Part shown: positions 15,907 to 25,044 of the stretch, piece after piece
How the letters are laid out: each line of letters starts with the position of its first letter
How positions within the stretch are numbered: position 1 is the stretch's first letter
NCBI RefSeq assembly: GCF_000817815.1
Contig: NZ_JPRD01000013.1
Location: forward strand, 1 to 64,000
From: Vibrio owensii CAIM 1854 = LMG 25443
Lineage (GTDB): Bacteria > Pseudomonadota > Gammaproteobacteria > Enterobacterales > Vibrionaceae
Direction of reading: 5' to 3'
Length of the DNA: 64,000 nucleotides
Notes under the pieces: model-generated
What the model saw: only the letters and a program-made list of their open reading frames with translations
Told to the model about the DNA's origin: nothing
Databases searched by the model: none
Made by a program: the position numbers and the translations under genes

Positions 15907-16917
15907 ATGAGCTTAACCAAGACCAACTCGCATAAGACAAACACTCGCGTTAATCAACTGAGCTTTGGTTCGCCAAGTGAATCGTTGGTGTTGGAGCATG
16001 TTGAGCTAGAGCCACTCGCTTTGGGTAAAGTTCGCGTGCAAATCGAAGCCACGAACATCAATCCAAGTGACCGATTGTCGATTCAGGGAGTAGGGCAGTA
16101 TCGTCGTACCCATGTACCGCCGCGAGTCCCAGGGTTTGAAGCGGTTGGACGTGTGGTTGAGATAAACGATTCGCATCAAACCGAATTTCACATTGGGCAA
16201 AAGGTGCTGGTGGCACAAAGCGGGACTTGGCAAAGCTATGTCGATGCGCCTGCGGAGAATGTCTTTGCAGTGCCGGAAGAGCTTGAGAATGGCTACGCTT
16301 GCCAGTTGTATATCAATGCCCTAACGGCTTGGGTGATCACCACTCACGTTGCCAAGTTGTGCGAAGAGGATGTGGTGATCATCAACGCGGGCAATTCTGC
16401 GATTGGTAAGATCTTCGCTCAGTTGTCGCATTCACTTGGATTTACTTTGATTGCGATAAGCTCCGCGCCAGAGCGTTATCCATACGACGCCATTGCAGTG
16501 CTAGATAACAAGCAGGATCTGCAATCTCAAATTGATGCCCGAGAGTTGCTTCAACCCAATGTCGCGTTCGATGCAATTGGCGGTAAAGTGGGTACAGAAC
16601 TCATCCAAGTTGTGTGCAATTCGGGAACATACATCAATTACGGAACGCTTTCACTTACCCCTTATGAGTCTGCTTTCTTCGCTTATATGAAGCAGAACAA
16701 TATCGATTTCAGCACGTTCTTTTTGCGTTATTGGGAAGAGTCGGTTGGTAAGACCGTTCGCAAACAAGTCTTTGCTGAGATGCTAGAACACTTTATGGAA
16801 CACCAGGTACAACTCGATGTGGATTGCTACCTTCCGTTAGAACAATTCCAACGCGCCTTCGAGGTGATAGAAGATGAGTCGGTCACGCTGCAAGGAAAAA
16901 TTATTCTGACCATGTAG
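15907..16917 (+). CDS. Medium-chain dehydrogenase/reductase, zinc-independent quinone oxidoreductase/ETR-like
   Basis: A protein of about 336 residues in the MDR superfamily. The N-terminal GroES-like domain contains NINPSDRLSIQGVGQYR and PRVPGFEAVGRVVEI. A Rossmann domain follows with VVIINAGNSAIGKIFAQLSHSLG. The first domain has NxNPSD where zinc alcohol dehydrogenases have zinc ligands, so it is the quinone oxidoreductase/enoyl reductase (MECR, 2-haloacrylate reductase) type using NADPH. The start at 15907 (MSLTKTNSHK) is preferred; an upstream TTG would add 27 residues without similarity. It follows the LysE gene by about 95 bp. Confidence 0.82.
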   Translation: MSLTKTNSHKTNTRVNQLSFGSPSESLVLEHVELEPLALGKVRVQIEATNINPSDRLSIQGVGQYRRTHVPPRVPGFEAVGRVVEINDSHQTEFHIGQKVLVAQSGTWQSYVDAPAENVFAVPEELENGYACQLYINALTAWVITTHVAKLCEEDVVIINAGNSAIGKIFAQLSHSLGFTLIAISSAPERYPYDAIAVLDNKQDLQSQIDARELLQPNVAFDAIGGKVGTELIQVVCNSGTYINYGTLSLTPYESAFFAYMKQNNIDFSTFFLRYWEESVGKTVRKQVFAEMLEHFMEHQVQLDVDCYLPLEQFQRAFEVIEDESVTLQGKIILTM

Positions 16918-16962
16918 TCACTGTATTCAAACACCTTGAGGTTACTGGGTAAATTGAAGAAC

Positions 16963-16997
16963 AAAAAAGGGATAGAATTCACCATCCCTTTCGCGTT
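16963..16997. terminator. Bidirectional terminator between the reductase and GH4 genes
   Basis: AAAGGGAT pairs with ATCCCTTT around a ten-base loop. T-rich sequence follows on the plus strand and an A run precedes it, serving the minus strand. Confidence 0.82.
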
Positions 16998-17007
16998 TTT
17001 GTTAGGG

Positions 17008-18321
17008 TTAACGGAACTGTGGCATGTAGTCGAGGTTGGCTTCAATTGTTTCTTCTAGAGCCTTTTCTAGAATCGTCCCTGTGGTTACTAACGGGTTCAA
17101 AATCAATGCTCGATGCGCGGCATTGCGGTCGCCTGTGACAGCCGCTTCTACCGTGAGTGATTCAAAGTCTTTCATCAATTGAATCAAGCGCAGTGTATCG
17201 CTTGGGAATGGCGCGACGTTTAAAGCCACAGGTCCCGATTTTGTGATCATGCAGCTGACTTCCACCGCGCAATCGTCAGGTAAACCTGCAATGGCACCGT
17301 TGTTACGGGTGTTTACGTGCATGATGGTGCGCTTATCGTTGTAGATAGAGCTCATCAGCTCGCAGGCAGCTTCTGAGTAGTATTGACCACCACGCTTTTC
17401 GAGCTCTTTTGGTTTCTCGTTGAGTTCTGGATTGCGGTAGATATCGAACAGTCGTTTCTCCATGGCTTTGACCACTTCACCGCGTGTGCCTTCGCCATTC
17501 GCTTCTTCAATCTCTTGGCTCATGATGTCTTCGCTGGTGTAGTAATAGCGTAGGTAAGCACACGGGATCATCCCCATATTACGCAGTAGCTCTTGTGGCC
17601 AGTCGAATGGAGGAATGTTTTGCGGCACCAAAGGATCGTTACCAGATAGGATCTCTTCGACCACTTCTTGAAGTTTGTCGCGACCTTCGTGCAGGATCTG
17701 GCGTGCCCAGATAAAGTGGTTCAAACCCGCAACTTGCAGTACAAATTCTTGCTCGTTAGCACCTAGCATTTGGGCGATGCCTTTTTGCATGATCACTGGC
17801 ACGTTACATAAACCGACCGCTTTAACTTTGGTGTGTTTGAGAATCGCTTCTGTCACCATGCCTGATGGGTTGGTAAAGTTTAGCAACCAAGCATCTGGAC
17901 ACAGCACTTCCATCTCTTTACAGATTTCCAGCGCGATAGGAATGGTACGGCAGGCATTGGCAAAACCGCCTAACCCATTGGTTTCCTGACCGATCATGCC
18001 GTACTTCAGCGAGATGCGTTCATCACGGATTCGACCTTCCAAGCAGCCAGCGCGAAATTGAGAACATACAAAGTCTGCGTTTTTCAAAGCAGGTTTACGA
18101 TCCAAAGTGACGTGCACATCAATATGCGACATGTCGTTTTTAGCCAACATGCGACGTGTTAAATCGCCAATGATGCTGACTTTCTCTGCGCCATCTTCAA
18201 TATCAACCAACCACAGCTCGCCGATTGGCAGTTCATGATTTCGTTTGATTAGACCTTCGATCAGCTCTGGTGTGTAGCTAGAGCCTGCGCCAATGATGGT
18301 AATTTTAAGATTCTTTTTCAT
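17008..18321 (-). CDS. Glycoside hydrolase family 4, likely 6-phospho-beta-glucosidase
   Basis: A 437-residue GH4 enzyme. GH4 glycosidases use NAD+ and a divalent metal and work by oxidation-elimination on sugars, mostly 6-phosphorylated disaccharides in the cytoplasm. Seen: the dinucleotide site GAGSSYTPELIEG at 11-23, NFTNPSGM at 148-155, and the metal-binding Cys172 (LCNVP) and His202 (GLNHF), matching Cys171/His200 numbering in characterised members. The YTPE variant after GAGS and the overall sequence fit 6-phospho-beta-glucosidases (LicH/CelF/BglT group) better than alpha-glucosidases. No phosphotransferase system gene is adjacent, so uptake must be encoded elsewhere. A LysR gene is divergently transcribed. 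Confidence 0.88.
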   Translation of the reverse strand: MKKNLKITIIGAGSSYTPELIEGLIKRNHELPIGELWLVDIEDGAEKVSIIGDLTRRMLAKNDMSHIDVHVTLDRKPALKNADFVCSQFRAGCLEGRIRDERISLKYGMIGQETNGLGGFANACRTIPIALEICKEMEVLCPDAWLLNFTNPSGMVTEAILKHTKVKAVGLCNVPVIMQKGIAQMLGANEQEFVLQVAGLNHFIWARQILHEGRDKLQEVVEEILSGNDPLVPQNIPPFDWPQELLRNMGMIPCAYLRYYYTSEDIMSQEIEEANGEGTRGEVVKAMEKRLFDIYRNPELNEKPKELEKRGGQYYSEAACELMSSIYNDKRTIMHVNTRNNGAIAGLPDDCAVEVSCMITKSGPVALNVAPFPSDTLRLIQLMKDFESLTVEAAVTGDRNAAHRALILNPLVTTGTILEKALEETIEANLDYMPQFR

Positions 18322-18435
18322 CGTGATGTTCTCGTTATGGATAAGACAGTTTGATTAAAAAGCATCCTGATTGGCTTCACAAACCAAACAAATCTTGCTA
18401 TGGATTAGTACAGCTAATTTATAAAAGGTTGAGTG

Positions 18436-19362
18436 ATGGACAGAAAGCAGCAGATGCTATCCAATATGTACACTTTTGCGATTGCAGGTAAGTTTCTTAG
18501 CTTTACCAAAGCAGCGGAAGAGCTCTTCATTACCCAAGGGGCGGTGAGCCAGCGAATCAAATCGTTAGAAGAGCAACTGGGCTTCAGTTTGTTTGTGCGC
18601 ATGACGAGACGGCTAGAACTGACCAAAGAGGGTGAGCGATTACTGCATGCATTAAACCAATCGTTCGACGTTATTTTCTCTGAGCTCGAAGACATCAAGT
18701 TCAATGAACTGCGCGGTGAGTTATATATTGGAGCAGCTCCGACGTTCGCCCAGAGTTGGCTTTTGCCAAGGTTGCCAGATTTCCAACGTTTGTATCCGCA
18801 TCTCAATATAAAACTGAGGGTGAAAGCGAGCCGTTTGGACTTTCAGCATGAGCCCGTCGATATCGCAATTTACTACAGCGATAGCGAACATCCGGGGTTT
18901 TACCATCAGCGTTTATTTGATGAAGTGCTATTGCCGGTTTGTAGCCCCAAATACTTTAACGACCATTTTACTGGGTCAGCACCATTGCTTGAGCAGCTGG
19001 CCAGCGTGACTTTTATTCATTGCTCTGAATCATTAGAGGCGAGTGAACCCAATCAAGAATGGGCGATGTGGCTGGATAAGCAATCTAACCCGCTACTCAA
19101 CACACTTAACGTTATGGACAGAACGTACTTGTTTAATCACGCCGATATGGCAATGACAGCGGCTAAGAACGGAATGGGGTTGGGGATAGCCCGTGATTCT
19201 TTAGTGAAAAGCAGCTTAGAAAACGGTGAGCTAGTGGCACCTTTTGAGCGCGTAAGTGCAGAGCGAGGCTACGATTTGATCTGTTTAAACGGGCAGCAAC
19301 ACAGACCAAAGAATGCTGCATTTATTGAATGGCTTGAGACGCAATTGCCAAATAATGGATAA
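18436..19362 (+). CDS. LysR-family transcriptional regulator (GcvA/AmpR-like)
   Basis: A 308-residue LysR regulator. The N-terminal helix-turn-helix is FTKAAEELFITQGAVSQRIKSLEEQLG (about residues 20-50), followed by the effector domain (RGELYIGAAPTFAQSWLLPRLPDFQRLYP). The phrase AQSWLLPRLPDF is typical of the GcvA/AmpR branch. I choose the ATG at 18436 because AAGG is seven bases upstream; a GTG just before gives one extra residue. It is divergent from the GH4 gene (start 18321) with 114 bp between, so regulation of that gene is likely. Confidence 0.9.
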   Translation: MDRKQQMLSNMYTFAIAGKFLSFTKAAEELFITQGAVSQRIKSLEEQLGFSLFVRMTRRLELTKEGERLLHALNQSFDVIFSELEDIKFNELRGELYIGAAPTFAQSWLLPRLPDFQRLYPHLNIKLRVKASRLDFQHEPVDIAIYYSDSEHPGFYHQRLFDEVLLPVCSPKYFNDHFTGSAPLLEQLASVTFIHCSESLEASEPNQEWAMWLDKQSNPLLNTLNVMDRTYLFNHADMAMTAAKNGMGLGIARDSLVKSSLENGELVAPFERVSAERGYDLICLNGQQHRPKNAAFIEWLETQLPNNG

Positions 19363-19390
19363 GGGATGATAGAGAAGGTAAAGCCAACTT

Positions 19391-19421
19391 CCTCCCTTCA
19401 TTCATTTGATGAGAAGGGAGG
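19391..19421. terminator. Hairpin between convergent LysR and chemoreceptor genes
   Basis: A 9-bp stem CCTCCCTTC/GAAGGGAGG lies in the 76-bp space between two convergent genes. There is no clear T run. Confidence 0.5.
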
Positions 19422-19438
19422 AGGAACAAGCACTGTAA

Positions 19439-20560
19439 TTAACTTGCGATTATCTCTTCCATCAAGCGGTCTATTTGAACGACTACTTGTTCGCTGGCGT
19501 CTTCCATAGCGTTAATTGCGGTCACCATGCCGGCCATGTTGCCAGATTTGGCTTGGCTCATCGCTTCACGTCCGCTGTCATGCACGCCTTTGTGTGGTTC
19601 TTCAAGTAACGCATAGCTTCTTAGGTGGCTGTAAGCCTTGCCATCGCCACGGTAGTACCACTGGCCTAAACGACACTCTGAGTGGCTATTCACCGTCTCA
19701 CCGAATGCGCCGCTTTGTAGTAGGCGGTAAACGTTGTTTTTCCAGATGGCGTGGTCGAGTTTGATTGTATCTAAGAAGGCATGTGTTGAAGCGATATGAA
19801 TTACTTGCTTCATGTGTTCTGACTTCACCACCACCTCATGCACGATGGTGCCAATTTGAGCCGAAGAGGCAGAGACTTCTTCCGCGCAAGTTTGGTTTTC
19901 ATCGATGGAGTTTTTAATTGCGCTGACTTGCGTGAGAACTTGGTTAACCAATGAATCTATTTTCTCACTGGCCTCGCTTGCTTTGCCCGCAAGTGTTCTC
20001 ACTTCGTCTGCGACCACGGCAAATCCACGTCCAGCTTCACCGGCTCGTGCAGCCTCAATGGCGGCATTGAGAGCAAGCAAGTTGGTTTGGTCAGAAATCT
20101 CTTGAATGGTAGATACAAGGTAGGAAATAGAAGTGGCGGTGTTATCTAATATTTGAACAGATTCAATGCTTTGTGAGGCTTGAGTGCTGATCTTTACAGC
20201 TCGGTTATCAAGTCGTGCTAAGGCTTGATGCGTCTGCTTAAACATTTCGTCAAGCTGTTGCAGTTCTTGGTTTTCATTCGCCATGGACTGAGCACTTTCG
20301 ACCATTTCAGTTCGAATGGTCTGGAGCATATCGCCCCCTTTCAAGCTGCTCGACATTAACTCATCACAGTTGTGGTGCTCTTGTTGTGCTGAGCCAACAA
20401 GTTGTTGAGTTTCTTGGAGCTGATTTTCTAGAACGGCAACATCGGTTTGATATTTCTGCTTAAGGTCTGCTAACTCTTGTTTTAGCGCCTCATTTTCTGC
20501 TTTGATTCGTTTTAATCCAAACATAGGTTTTATAAATATTACAGAATTTAAAAAAACCAT
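19439..20560 (-). CDS. Soluble chemoreceptor (methyl-accepting protein) with C-terminal CZB zinc-binding domain
   Basis: A cytoplasmic chemoreceptor. An N-terminal coiled coil ([15 protein letters not shown]...) leads into the signalling hairpin with the hallmark tip [20 protein letters not shown], then a C-terminal CZB domain: [14 protein letters not shown], then [15 protein letters not shown], then [11 protein letters not shown]. These supply the 3-His/1-Cys zinc site. CZB receptors sense zinc or zinc-linked oxidants such as HOCl through the Cys. There is no transmembrane or periplasmic part. The start is uncertain: the ATG at 20524 ([15 protein letters not shown]) is an equally good choice, and a still longer form reaches 20620. 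It stands alone, with no che genes nearby. Confidence 0.85.
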   Translation of the reverse strand: MVFLNSVIFIKPMFGLKRIKAENEALKQELADLKQKYQTDVAVLENQLQETQQLVGSAQQEHHNCDELMSSSLKGGDMLQTIRTEMVESAQSMANENQELQQLDEMFKQTHQALARLDNRAVKISTQASQSIESVQILDNTATSISYLVSTIQEISDQTNLLALNAAIEAARAGEAGRGFAVVADEVRTLAGKASEASEKIDSLVNQVLTQVSAIKNSIDENQTCAEEVSASSAQIGTIVHEVVVKSEHMKQVIHIASTHAFLDTIKLDHAIWKNNVYRLLQSGAFGETVNSHSECRLGQWYYRGDGKAYSHLRSYALLEEPHKGVHDSGREAMSQAKSGNMAGMVTAINAMEDASEQVVVQIDRLMEEIIAS

Positions 20561-20711
20561 GTTAATCGAGTTGAGGAGCGAATACACGATGACTTTTATA
20601 TCTTTGCTCGGTCGAATCACACTTTTTATGTAAGGTTATAACCAAGCAGAGGCTTCAAATCTTAAGAAAGATCTGACAGTCTCCGCCTACTTACACTTAG
20701 TTGTTATAGCT

Positions 20712-21100
20712 TTAGAGCTCTTGCATCAGTTGGATGTAGTTTCCGCAAGTATCATCAAGTACGGCAATCATCACAGTGCCTGCTTCTCTTGGCTCAATAG
20801 AGAACTGTACGCCAAGGGCAGTCAGCCTTTCATACTCACCATTGAGATCATCGACAGCGAAAGAAGTCCACGGAATACCCGCTTCTTTTAGGGAGGCTTG
20901 ATACACTTTTGCTGGACCAAATGCCATCGGTTCTAACAATAGCTCCACACCCGATTGCTCTTGCGGAGAGACGACGGTGAGCCATTTATGTTCACCGATT
21001 GGTACTTCGGTTTTTTGATGAAGCCAAGAACATTAGTGTAGAAATCGAGGGCTTTGTCCTGATCGTCCACAGGTACGCTGGTTAGGGAAATTCTGATCAC
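20712..21100 (-). pseudogene. VOC/glyoxalase-fold protein gene, frameshifted
   Basis: Two reading frames together give one glyoxalase/bleomycin-resistance (VOC) protein of about 129 residues. The first begins with a GTG at 21100 and reads VIRISLTSVPVDDQDKALDF and FYTNVLGFIKK. The second starts TEVPIGEHKWLTVVSPQEQSG and runs to DDTCGNYIQLMQEL at 20712. The join falls in a run of six A on the coding strand (T at 21011-21016); a seventh A would restore the frame, and the total length then becomes a multiple of three. Either a true one-base deletion or a sequencing error. It lies 60 bp downstream of an AraC-type gene on the same strand, a common pairing. Confidence 0.85.
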
Positions 21101-21160
21101 GGGTATTTACCTTTGCTGGGTTTGGATGAGGAAAAGATACTGAAAGTGAGGCTCAAAAAC

Positions 21161-21565
21161 TTATTCTAGATTGCTTTTATGCATTTTTTGAAACGCTTTG
21201 GGTGAGTAACCCGTGCTCTTTCTAAAGACACTCGAAAACGTGGTTAGGCTCTCATAGCCAACCTGAAAACAAGTATCTGTTATCGAGTGATCTTCCTTGA
21301 GTAGCGCTTTGGCTTTCTTAATCCGCATATCTCTTAAATAGCTTCGTGGCGTTACGCCATACATCTGTTTGAAAATCCGCACATAGTGAAAGCGCGACAT
21401 AAAAGAGGCTTTGGCTAAGTCGTTTAATTCGATGTTTTCTGAGTGATGCTTTTCCATAAACGCTTTCGATTGCCGAATTAGGAGAAATTGCTTTGGGCTC
21501 AACGGCATCTCGCTGTATACGCGGTCAATTTCTTGTTCATAGAAGGTCTTTGGGCGAGATGACAT
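21161..21565 (-). CDS. AraC-family helix-turn-helix regulator (DNA-binding domain only)
   Basis: A regulator of about 134 residues made mainly of the AraC DNA-binding domain, with helix-turn-helix units NIELNDLAKASFMSRFHYVRIFKQMYG and SITDTCFQVGYESLTTFSSVFRKSTG and the closing YSPKAFQ. No sensor domain is present. I prefer the ATG at 21565 (MSSRPKTFYEQEID) with GGAAA upstream; a longer form starting at 21670 would add 35 unconvincing residues. It is upstream of the broken VOC gene and probably in one transcript with it. It is divergent from the TonB receptor, with about 275 bp between the start codons. Confidence 0.85.
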   Translation of the reverse strand: MSSRPKTFYEQEIDRVYSEMPLSPKQFLLIRQSKAFMEKHHSENIELNDLAKASFMSRFHYVRIFKQMYGVTPRSYLRDMRIKKAKALLKEDHSITDTCFQVGYESLTTFSSVFRKSTGYSPKAFQKMHKSNLE

Positions 21566-21764
21566 CGTATTTCCACATTCTGAAAGCATCGTATTGAGTC
21601 TAACACTGCTTCGGCAAGATTGGACAAACGAGTGAGTTAAGTGCTCGACCTTGCACGAAATACCTTTCATGCCTCACCCCAATCTCCTTCCTAAATGCGG
21701 ATTATTTGATGGTGATTTGCTCGATCTGGTTAAAAAGGAATCACTCATTAACGTAAAGAATGCA

Positions 21765-21783
21765 AATGAGATTAATCATCATT
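21765..21783. promoter_or_regulatory. Fur box upstream of the TonB-dependent receptor
   Basis: The core TGAGATTAATCATCA (21767-21781) matches the 7-1-7 Fur inverted repeat at 11 of 14 informative positions by my count and lies about 60 bp before the receptor start. It predicts repression by iron-loaded Fur. Confidence 0.7.
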
Positions 21784-21840
21784 AAGTTCATGTATTATGC
21801 TGCGCTCCCTCGTTATTGTTTATAAAATATAAGTAGTATT

Positions 21841-23874
21841 ATGAAACTGAAGTCACTTTCCGCTGCCATCACCTTTGCGATTGCCTCTTTTGCTGCTCAC
21901 GCTTCTGACGAAAACATCGTCGTTGTCGGTTCTGCTCTTGATCAACTTGTTCAAACTGAAATCAACTCAGAGACATTAGAACAAAAACAAGCGTCTGATA
22001 TTAAAGACATCCTGAACACCATGCCGAGTGTAACGGTTGACGGTAACGCACGTTACTCGCGCAAGGTTTACATTCGCGGTATGGAAGACAAATACTCGGT
22101 TGTCACCATTGATGGTGCACGCCAAGAAGGTCAGTTATTCCACCACTCTGGCGACCAGACGTTTGACCCAGCCATGCTTAAATCTGCTGAAATCACCCTA
22201 GGCGGTAACTCGGTACTGTCAGGTGCGGGTGCGATTAACGGCTCATTCAGCTACGAAACGAAAGATCCCAGTGACCTCCTTGCAGAAGACGAAAGCATCG
22301 GTGCTCGCGTTAAAACGGGGTATCAAACGGCTTACGAACGCTTCACGACGAACGTTGCGGTTTACGCGAAACTGAACGATGAACTCCAACTTATGGGTAT
22401 TGCGAACTACTCAGATGACGGTGAGTTGTACATTCCGGGTAAAGATGATGTGACTTCTAAGCAAGGTAAGCTGAAGTCTGGCTTGGTGAAAGTTGTGTTC
22501 GTACCAAACGACGCGAACGAATTCAAACTGTCTTACGACACGTACCAAGACGGTGGTAAACGTCAGCTATCGGGTGAGAAAGCGGGTGCACTTTACGCAC
22601 ACGATGAGCACAACTACCACTCGATTAACCGAGATACTGTGACGTTCATGCATCGCTATGACAATGGCAGTGACTTGGTGACCCTAAAGACGAACCTATA
22701 CTACAACCGTCAGTACATGGATCGTGATGCGCTAACTGAAGAGTATGGCGATTGGAACCAAGTGAATGGCGCTTGGGAATTCACCAAAGACGGTGACCTA
22801 TCAATTCCTTCTCGTGAGTACAACGTGACGACAATTGGTGGTGATATCCGCAACATCTCTTGGGTTGGCGAGCATGAATTGACTTACGGCTTCGAGGGTT
22901 ACAAATCAGAGCAGTGGGTTGATTCTGGCCTTGGTCATTACACGTCGGGCTCGAAACTCGGTGAGACGAAGAACTACGACATCGACGGCGGCACAGTAAC
23001 GGCTTACGGCATTTACGCTCAAGACGCATTCGAGATTAATGACTTCCGCTTTGTTACCGGTCTTCGTTATGACGTGCATGAGCTAGGTGGTGTATTTAAA
23101 GGTAAATACGATCAGTTGTCACCTAAGTTCCAAGGTGAATACCAAACCACAGATAACCTAAGACTGCGTGTTGGTTATGGTCGTCTATTCAAAGGCGCTT
23201 CACTACCTGAAACACTGACCATGAAATCTGCGGCTGACGTAACTCAGGCAGACACCAAAGCCATGACAGGTAATAACTACGAAGCGGGCTTCGATTACGA
23301 CATGTCTGGTTTGTTGATGGCGGACAATGCGATTCTTGGCTTCACTGCATACCAGTACGATCTGGATAACCAAATGCATCCAACCAAGAACAACAGAACC
23401 TTGGCTAACCAAAATGATGTAGAAGTTTGGGGTGTAGAAACCGTATTTACTTACAGCATTGAAGATTTCGACCTGTACGCAAACCACTCATACTCTGATG
23501 GTGAGCAAACCAGTCTAGAAAGTGGCAAGACGAGCCACATGAACAAGACGGGTATTCACAACATCAAGGCGGGCTTCAAATACGACGTAACCAGTGAAGT
23601 GGTGTTCGGTTGGGATTCACGCTTCGTTCCGGGTAACGACTACACAGACGAAGATGGCGAGAAAGTGGAACGTCCTGGTTTCGCAACACATAACCTATGG
23701 GCTGTGTACGTACCAGATTTCGCGAAAGATCTATCAGTTAACCTAGCGGTTGATAACGTGTTCAACAAGCTATACGCAGAGCATACAGGCTTTGGTATCT
23801 CTTGGGGTTCAGTGAAATACACCAGCTACGAAGTAGGTCGTAACTTTAAAGCGTCTGTGGCTTACAGCTTCTAA
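21841..23874 (+). CDS. TonB-dependent outer-membrane receptor (iron/heme or siderophore type)
   Basis: A 677-residue TonB-dependent receptor with a cleavable signal peptide (ending about AHASDENI). The TonB box region is ENIVVVGSA. The plug domain follows (DIKDILNTMPSVTVDGNARYSRKVYIRGMEDKYSVVTIDGAR), then a 22-strand-type barrel ending in the usual aromatic ...SVAYSF. It transports a scarce ligand across the outer membrane using TonB energy. The Fur box upstream points to iron. The plug resembles heme/siderophore receptors of the HutR/HmuR type, but I could not find the FRAP/NPxL heme motif, so the ligand is open. A membrane protein of unknown role follows on the opposite strand. No transporter genes are adjacent. 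Confidence 0.88.
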   Translation: MKLKSLSAAITFAIASFAAHASDENIVVVGSALDQLVQTEINSETLEQKQASDIKDILNTMPSVTVDGNARYSRKVYIRGMEDKYSVVTIDGARQEGQLFHHSGDQTFDPAMLKSAEITLGGNSVLSGAGAINGSFSYETKDPSDLLAEDESIGARVKTGYQTAYERFTTNVAVYAKLNDELQLMGIANYSDDGELYIPGKDDVTSKQGKLKSGLVKVVFVPNDANEFKLSYDTYQDGGKRQLSGEKAGALYAHDEHNYHSINRDTVTFMHRYDNGSDLVTLKTNLYYNRQYMDRDALTEEYGDWNQVNGAWEFTKDGDLSIPSREYNVTTIGGDIRNISWVGEHELTYGFEGYKSEQWVDSGLGHYTSGSKLGETKNYDIDGGTVTAYGIYAQDAFEINDFRFVTGLRYDVHELGGVFKGKYDQLSPKFQGEYQTTDNLRLRVGYGRLFKGASLPETLTMKSAADVTQADTKAMTGNNYEAGFDYDMSGLLMADNAILGFTAYQYDLDNQMHPTKNNRTLANQNDVEVWGVETVFTYSIEDFDLYANHSYSDGEQTSLESGKTSHMNKTGIHNIKAGFKYDVTSEVVFGWDSRFVPGNDYTDEDGEKVERPGFATHNLWAVYVPDFAKDLSVNLAVDNVFNKLYAEHTGFGISWGSVKYTSYEVGRNFKASVAYSF

Positions 23875-23905
23875 TCACGCTTAACTCAATCAGTCCAAAA
23901 AACAA

Positions 23906-23945
23906 AACCCCGATAATTGGTGATCAACTATCGGGGTTCTTTTTA
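23906..23945. terminator. Terminator after the TonB receptor
   Basis: A perfect 10-bp stem AACCCCGATA/TATCGGGGTT with a 13-base loop, followed by a T-rich tail. It lies between convergent genes. Confidence 0.9.
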
Positions 23946-23976
23946 TCTCATTTTGCCTATCAAGGCGGAACGAGCA

Positions 23977-24672
23977 TTATTTGGTATGAAAAATCTGCTC
24001 AGTCTCTAGCGACGTCATTGCACGAACTTGGCGCCAGATGTAGTAGAAAATACCAAACATCATCAACATGCTCGGAATCGCAATCATTGGGTAGCTGTAC
24101 AGCGTTAGTTTTCCCAATTCTTCATTGAACGCTGCTGTACCTGATGGGCTGGTTACAATCCACGTTGCAAGGAAGTAGTTCATCGCTGAAGAGAATGCGA
24201 ACGTACTTGCGAACATGTAGTTTGAAGACATTAGGCAGCGGTCAAACGCTTGTGTTTTGCCATTCTGAGCCAGACGCTCGTTAATCAGCGGCAGGTTCAA
24301 AATCGTGTCATTCAACAGCATCTTTTGCATCAACGGGTAGCGAGTGAAGGTTGAGCCCAACACTGCAAGACCAATCAATCCTGGGATTAATGCTTCTTTC
24401 AATGCCAACCAGCGCGTGTCTAGCTCTAACAGGCCAATACCACCGGTTAAGAGCACGCTGATAAAGCCCAGTGCAGAGATGAAGTTAAACTTTTTGTTGC
24501 GGATAAGATCCATACCGCCGTACACCAAAGGGAACATCAAAGCGACAACCAATGCCAATGCTGTACCTAGGTGCTCTTCACCACTGAACTTCATCAAAAT
24601 GAATGAAGGAATGATGACGTTAAACAGGATCTCGAATAATGGATTCGACTTTTTCGCCGTCGTGTTACTCAT
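23977..24672 (-). CDS. Polytopic inner-membrane protein (VC0807-like family)
   Basis: A 231-residue protein with about six hydrophobic helices and no signal peptide. The opening NPLFEILFNVIIPSFILMKFSGEEHLG and the later RWLALKEALIPGLIGL and SSNYMFASTFAFSSAMNYFLAT look like the conserved Vibrio family I remember as VC0807-like, sometimes grouped with septation protein A-like membrane proteins. No enzymatic residues are recognisable. Its gene is convergent with the TonB receptor and has its own promoter region in the 372-bp space upstream. Function unknown. Confidence 0.72.
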   Translation of the reverse strand: MSNTTAKKSNPLFEILFNVIIPSFILMKFSGEEHLGTALALVVALMFPLVYGGMDLIRNKKFNFISALGFISVLLTGGIGLLELDTRWLALKEALIPGLIGLAVLGSTFTRYPLMQKMLLNDTILNLPLINERLAQNGKTQAFDRCLMSSNYMFASTFAFSSAMNYFLATWIVTSPSGTAAFNEELGKLTLYSYPMIAIPSMLMMFGIFYYIWRQVRAMTSLETEQIFHTK

Positions 24673-25044
24673 AATTTTACTGACTCTACTATGTCGGCTG
24701 CGATTTTACTTTGGTGGGAAGTGTTCATCTCATTGCGCCAGATGTAAAGCCCTAAAGCCCCGAGTTGTGTAACGACTTATGAAATGAACGCCCAATTATC
24801 CACATATATGGGGATCTCTGTTCTTATTTACGAGTGGTGGGGCAAAAATGTGCTGCATTGCGATCTCAAAAGTCGTGTTCGCTTAAGCCGCTAAATTTGG
24901 CAGCGTTCGCCAAATACTAAAAAGCGCATTCTCATCGCCCTATATTGAATTGGGTTACAACCTCTCGTTGATGCCGCGCCTTATTCAGGTGATGCGTATT
25001 TATTTGTTCGTCATGACATCGGCAGGTTGAAAGACCACATTACA
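24673..25044. other. 372-bp intergenic region between the membrane protein and the unrecognised gene
   Basis: No complete gene is visible. A hairpin ATTTGGC/GCCAAAT (24895-24915) may terminate the unrecognised gene at 25045 on the minus strand. On the plus strand the last 100 bases read as an open frame without a start (LVDAAPYSGDAY, then FVRHDIGRLKDHITSLP) ending just before 25065, which could be a gene remnant. The promoter of the membrane protein gene should lie near 24680-24750. Confidence 0.4.
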
